64,000 bases of DNA from Rhodopirellula sp. (GTDB lineage: Bacteria > Planctomycetota > Planctomycetia > Pirellulales > Pirellulaceae): contig NZGD01000108.1 in NCBI GenBank assembly GCA_002690925.1, forward strand, positions 1 through 64,000, written 5' to 3'. A program made the position numbers and the translations under genes. Position 1 is the first letter of the stretch; every line of letters starts with the position of its first letter. Shown one piece after another: positions 62,622-64,000 of the stretch. The notes under the pieces were generated by a model that did no database searches, was not told the DNA's origin, and worked only from the letters and a program-made list of their open reading frames with translations.

Positions 62622-63644
62622 ATGTCGACGAAAAAACCAGATCTGAATTCGATGACTGATGAAGAGTTACTTGATGCGCGGATTTGCGATTTGAAGCTAA
62701 CGATTCGTGGAACTCCTCTGGAAGACAGGATCCAGCAGCTTAACCACGAATTGGCACACCGCGGGCTCAAGTTCTCACCGCATTGTTGGTTGAGTGATGA
62801 ATGGTTTTCACCCGATGGAATTCCGGGGATCGCGATTCCCTTCTATTTGGCCCATCCAAGGTTGATGCGTCTGGAGCGGAAGCAGTTGCTTGAAGTTGAG
62901 GGAGGCACGAAAGCTTGGTGCATGAAAATTTTGAGGCACGAGGCAGGTCACGCGATTGACACAGCCTATCGTCTCAGGCGACGTGTCCGCTACCGGAATG
63001 CTTTTGGCAAACCTTCCCAGCCTTACCCAGATTATTATCACCCCAAGCCTTCCAGTCGAAACTTCGTGCAGCACCTCGAGATGTGGTACGCTCAGGCACA
63101 TCCATTGGAAGATTTTGCAGAGACGTTCGCTGTTTGGCTTCGTCCTGGATCGCGATGGCGGACGCGTTATCGCAACTGGCCGGCGATCGATAAGCTGAAC
63201 ATGGTCGACGATCTGATGAAGTCGATTCATGGAAAAAGCGCGCATGTCAAATCACGAGCCAAAGCGGAACCAATTTCAAAAATTCGGAAAACTCTTCGCT
63301 CCCATTACGAACGCAAACGGGAGCGATACGGATTCGACTTTCCAAGTATCTATGACAATGATTTGCGCAAACTGTTTTCGAGCGATCCCGCACATCGGCG
63401 AAATCCAACAGCCGCCGCCTTTTTGGTGCGCGTTCGTGGTGAATTGCGCCGAGCCGTTGCACGTTGGACCGGCGAGTACACCTACACGATTGATCAAGTG
63501 GTGCAGGAAATGATTCAGCGATGTCGTGAACTCAAGTTGCGGTTGGGAGCATCGGCTGAGGATGCAAAACGTGATGCGATGATTTTGGTCGCCGTCCGGA
63601 CGACGAGTTTTATACATGAGGGAAGGCACCGCTTTGCCATTTAA
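62622..63644 (+). CDS. Putative zinc metallopeptidase, HEAGH type
   Basis: A 340-residue cytoplasmic protein with no signal peptide. The zinc site is LRHEAGHAID (His106, Glu107, His110); a third ligand is probably Glu167 in LEDFAETFAVWL, a spacing like that of short 'putative zinc-binding metallopeptidase' families. A basic linker follows (SRAKAEPISKIRKTLR) and the C-terminal third is helical with a HEGRHRFAI end. I cannot name its substrate. It is followed by the ATP-grasp gene after 117 bases on the same strand; the pairing suggests that it trims or matures the product of that ligase, or its precursor. Confidence 0.7.
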   Translation: MSTKKPDLNSMTDEELLDARICDLKLTIRGTPLEDRIQQLNHELAHRGLKFSPHCWLSDEWFSPDGIPGIAIPFYLAHPRLMRLERKQLLEVEGGTKAWCMKILRHEAGHAIDTAYRLRRRVRYRNAFGKPSQPYPDYYHPKPSSRNFVQHLEMWYAQAHPLEDFAETFAVWLRPGSRWRTRYRNWPAIDKLNMVDDLMKSIHGKSAHVKSRAKAEPISKIRKTLRSHYERKRERYGFDFPSIYDNDLRKLFSSDPAHRRNPTAAAFLVRVRGELRRAVARWTGEYTYTIDQVVQEMIQRCRELKLRLGASAEDAKRDAMILVAVRTTSFIHEGRHRFAI

Positions 63645-63761
63645 CTTCTTTCGCACGGCTCATGCTTATCAGTCGGAATATTGTCAGCCGGTATTTACGC
63701 TGGCTCTGTCATGCGATTTTGCAACGAACCGAATCATTCGCCACCAACCCCGAGTCAAGCG

Positions 63762-64000
63762 ATGAGCAAATTGCGTGTGCTAGTGCTTGTACGTGATGGC
63801 CATGTGCCGCCTCAAAATCTCGATGGGGTTTCAGAAGCCGAGATGGACCCTTGGAAAGCAGAGTTTGATGTTTGTGAGACGCTGCGCCGTTTGGGGCACG
63901 AGGTGTTGCCTTTGGGGGTCTACGATGATCTGGCACCAATCCGAGAGGCTTTGCGAGATTTTAAGCCCAATATCACATTCATGATGCTCGAGGAATTTCA
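63762..64000 (+). CDS. ATP-grasp ligase, D-alanine-D-alanine ligase-like (partial, runs off the window)
   Basis: The first 79 codons of a gene cut by the window end, starting at ATG 63762. The text reads like the pre-ATP-grasp domain of D-Ala-D-Ala ligase relatives: SKLRVLVLVRDGHVPPQNLDG, ETLRRLGHEVLPLGVYDDL, and IREALRDFKPNITFMMLEEF, where the LLEEF-type strand precedes the substrate loop in this family. True Ddl starts more like KIAVLFGG, so a peptide or amino-acid ligase of another kind is likely. The nucleotide-binding part is outside the window. The metallopeptidase gene lies 117 bases upstream. Confidence 0.7.
   Translation, partial: MSKLRVLVLVRDGHVPPQNLDGVSEAEMDPWKAEFDVCETLRRLGHEVLPLGVYDDLAPIREALRDFKPNITFMMLEEF

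Noticed and set aside
1..64000. tRNA, rRNA, CRISPR or insertion sequence
   Set aside because: I read the gaps for the T-arm GTTCRANNC pattern, regular spaced repeats and transposase motifs and found none.

Overview
The window looks like a chromosomal segment of a planctomycete, most likely of the Pirellulaceae type. This is an inference from gene content. The window has a DUF1549/DUF1553 protein, two DUF1501 proteins with twin-arginine signals, two PQQ-like beta-propeller proteins, a Gfo/Idh/MocA oxidoreductase, an ECF sigma factor with a giant membrane-bound partner, a secreted FAD oxidoreductase with carbohydrate-binding-like ends, and many exported proteins of unknown substrate. G+C is about one half by eye. 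I saw no rRNA, tRNA, CRISPR array, insertion sequence or prophage.

Layout. 1-13 kb: TPR lipoprotein, RNase III (rnc) with a long hairpin in its leader, alkaline phosphatase, PQQ-like propeller protein, Gfo/Idh oxidoreductase, a 1198-residue AsmA-like protein, and an SDR epimerase behind a 16-bp tandem repeat. 13-20 kb: rpe overlapping a histidine-phosphatase-fold protein that has lost its catalytic histidines, then three perfect stem-loops, then a tight operon DUF1549/DUF1553 - DUF1501 - ECF sigma factor - membrane protein carrying a second DUF1549/1553-like CxxCH region. 20-30 kb: moaA, a lone DUF1501 gene, a rhomboid protease, a methyltransferase - TIM-barrel - alpha/beta hydrolase run, DUF1289, and a second PQQ-like protein. 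30-35 kb: an AraC regulator divergent from a DapA-like lyase, an Old Yellow Enzyme homologue and an M19 dipeptidase, a probable catabolic cluster; then a lone MoxR ATPase. 35-43 kb: a broken ThuA-type gene, an SMP-30 lactonase, a deacetylase-fold protein, a zinc-ribbon membrane protein, an M32 carboxypeptidase and an unknown protein. 43-53 kb: two amidohydrolase genes in which only one of three domains keeps its metal-binding HxH, a DUF389 membrane protein, and a glycan cluster (FkbM methyltransferase, GT2, flippase). 53-64 kb: a secreted FAD oxidoreductase next to a membrane FMN/4Fe-4S protein, a GGQ release-factor-like protein, an operon of MnmE-like GTPase - isoaspartyl peptidase/NTF2 fusion - family 10 pectate lyase, and at the right edge a putative zinc metallopeptidase followed by a truncated ATP-grasp ligase.

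The best candidates for something undescribed are: the operon at 14.7-20.3 kb, where a sigma factor and its likely anti-sigma sit with two DUF1549/1501 proteins and the anti-sigma itself has a paralogous extracytoplasmic CxxCH domain, suggesting a signalling circuit; the metallopeptidase/ATP-grasp pair at the right edge; the catabolic cluster at 30-34 kb; and several conserved-looking enzymes without active sites (histidine phosphatase, amidohydrolases, second hydrolase domain, MnmE without its C-terminal cysteine).
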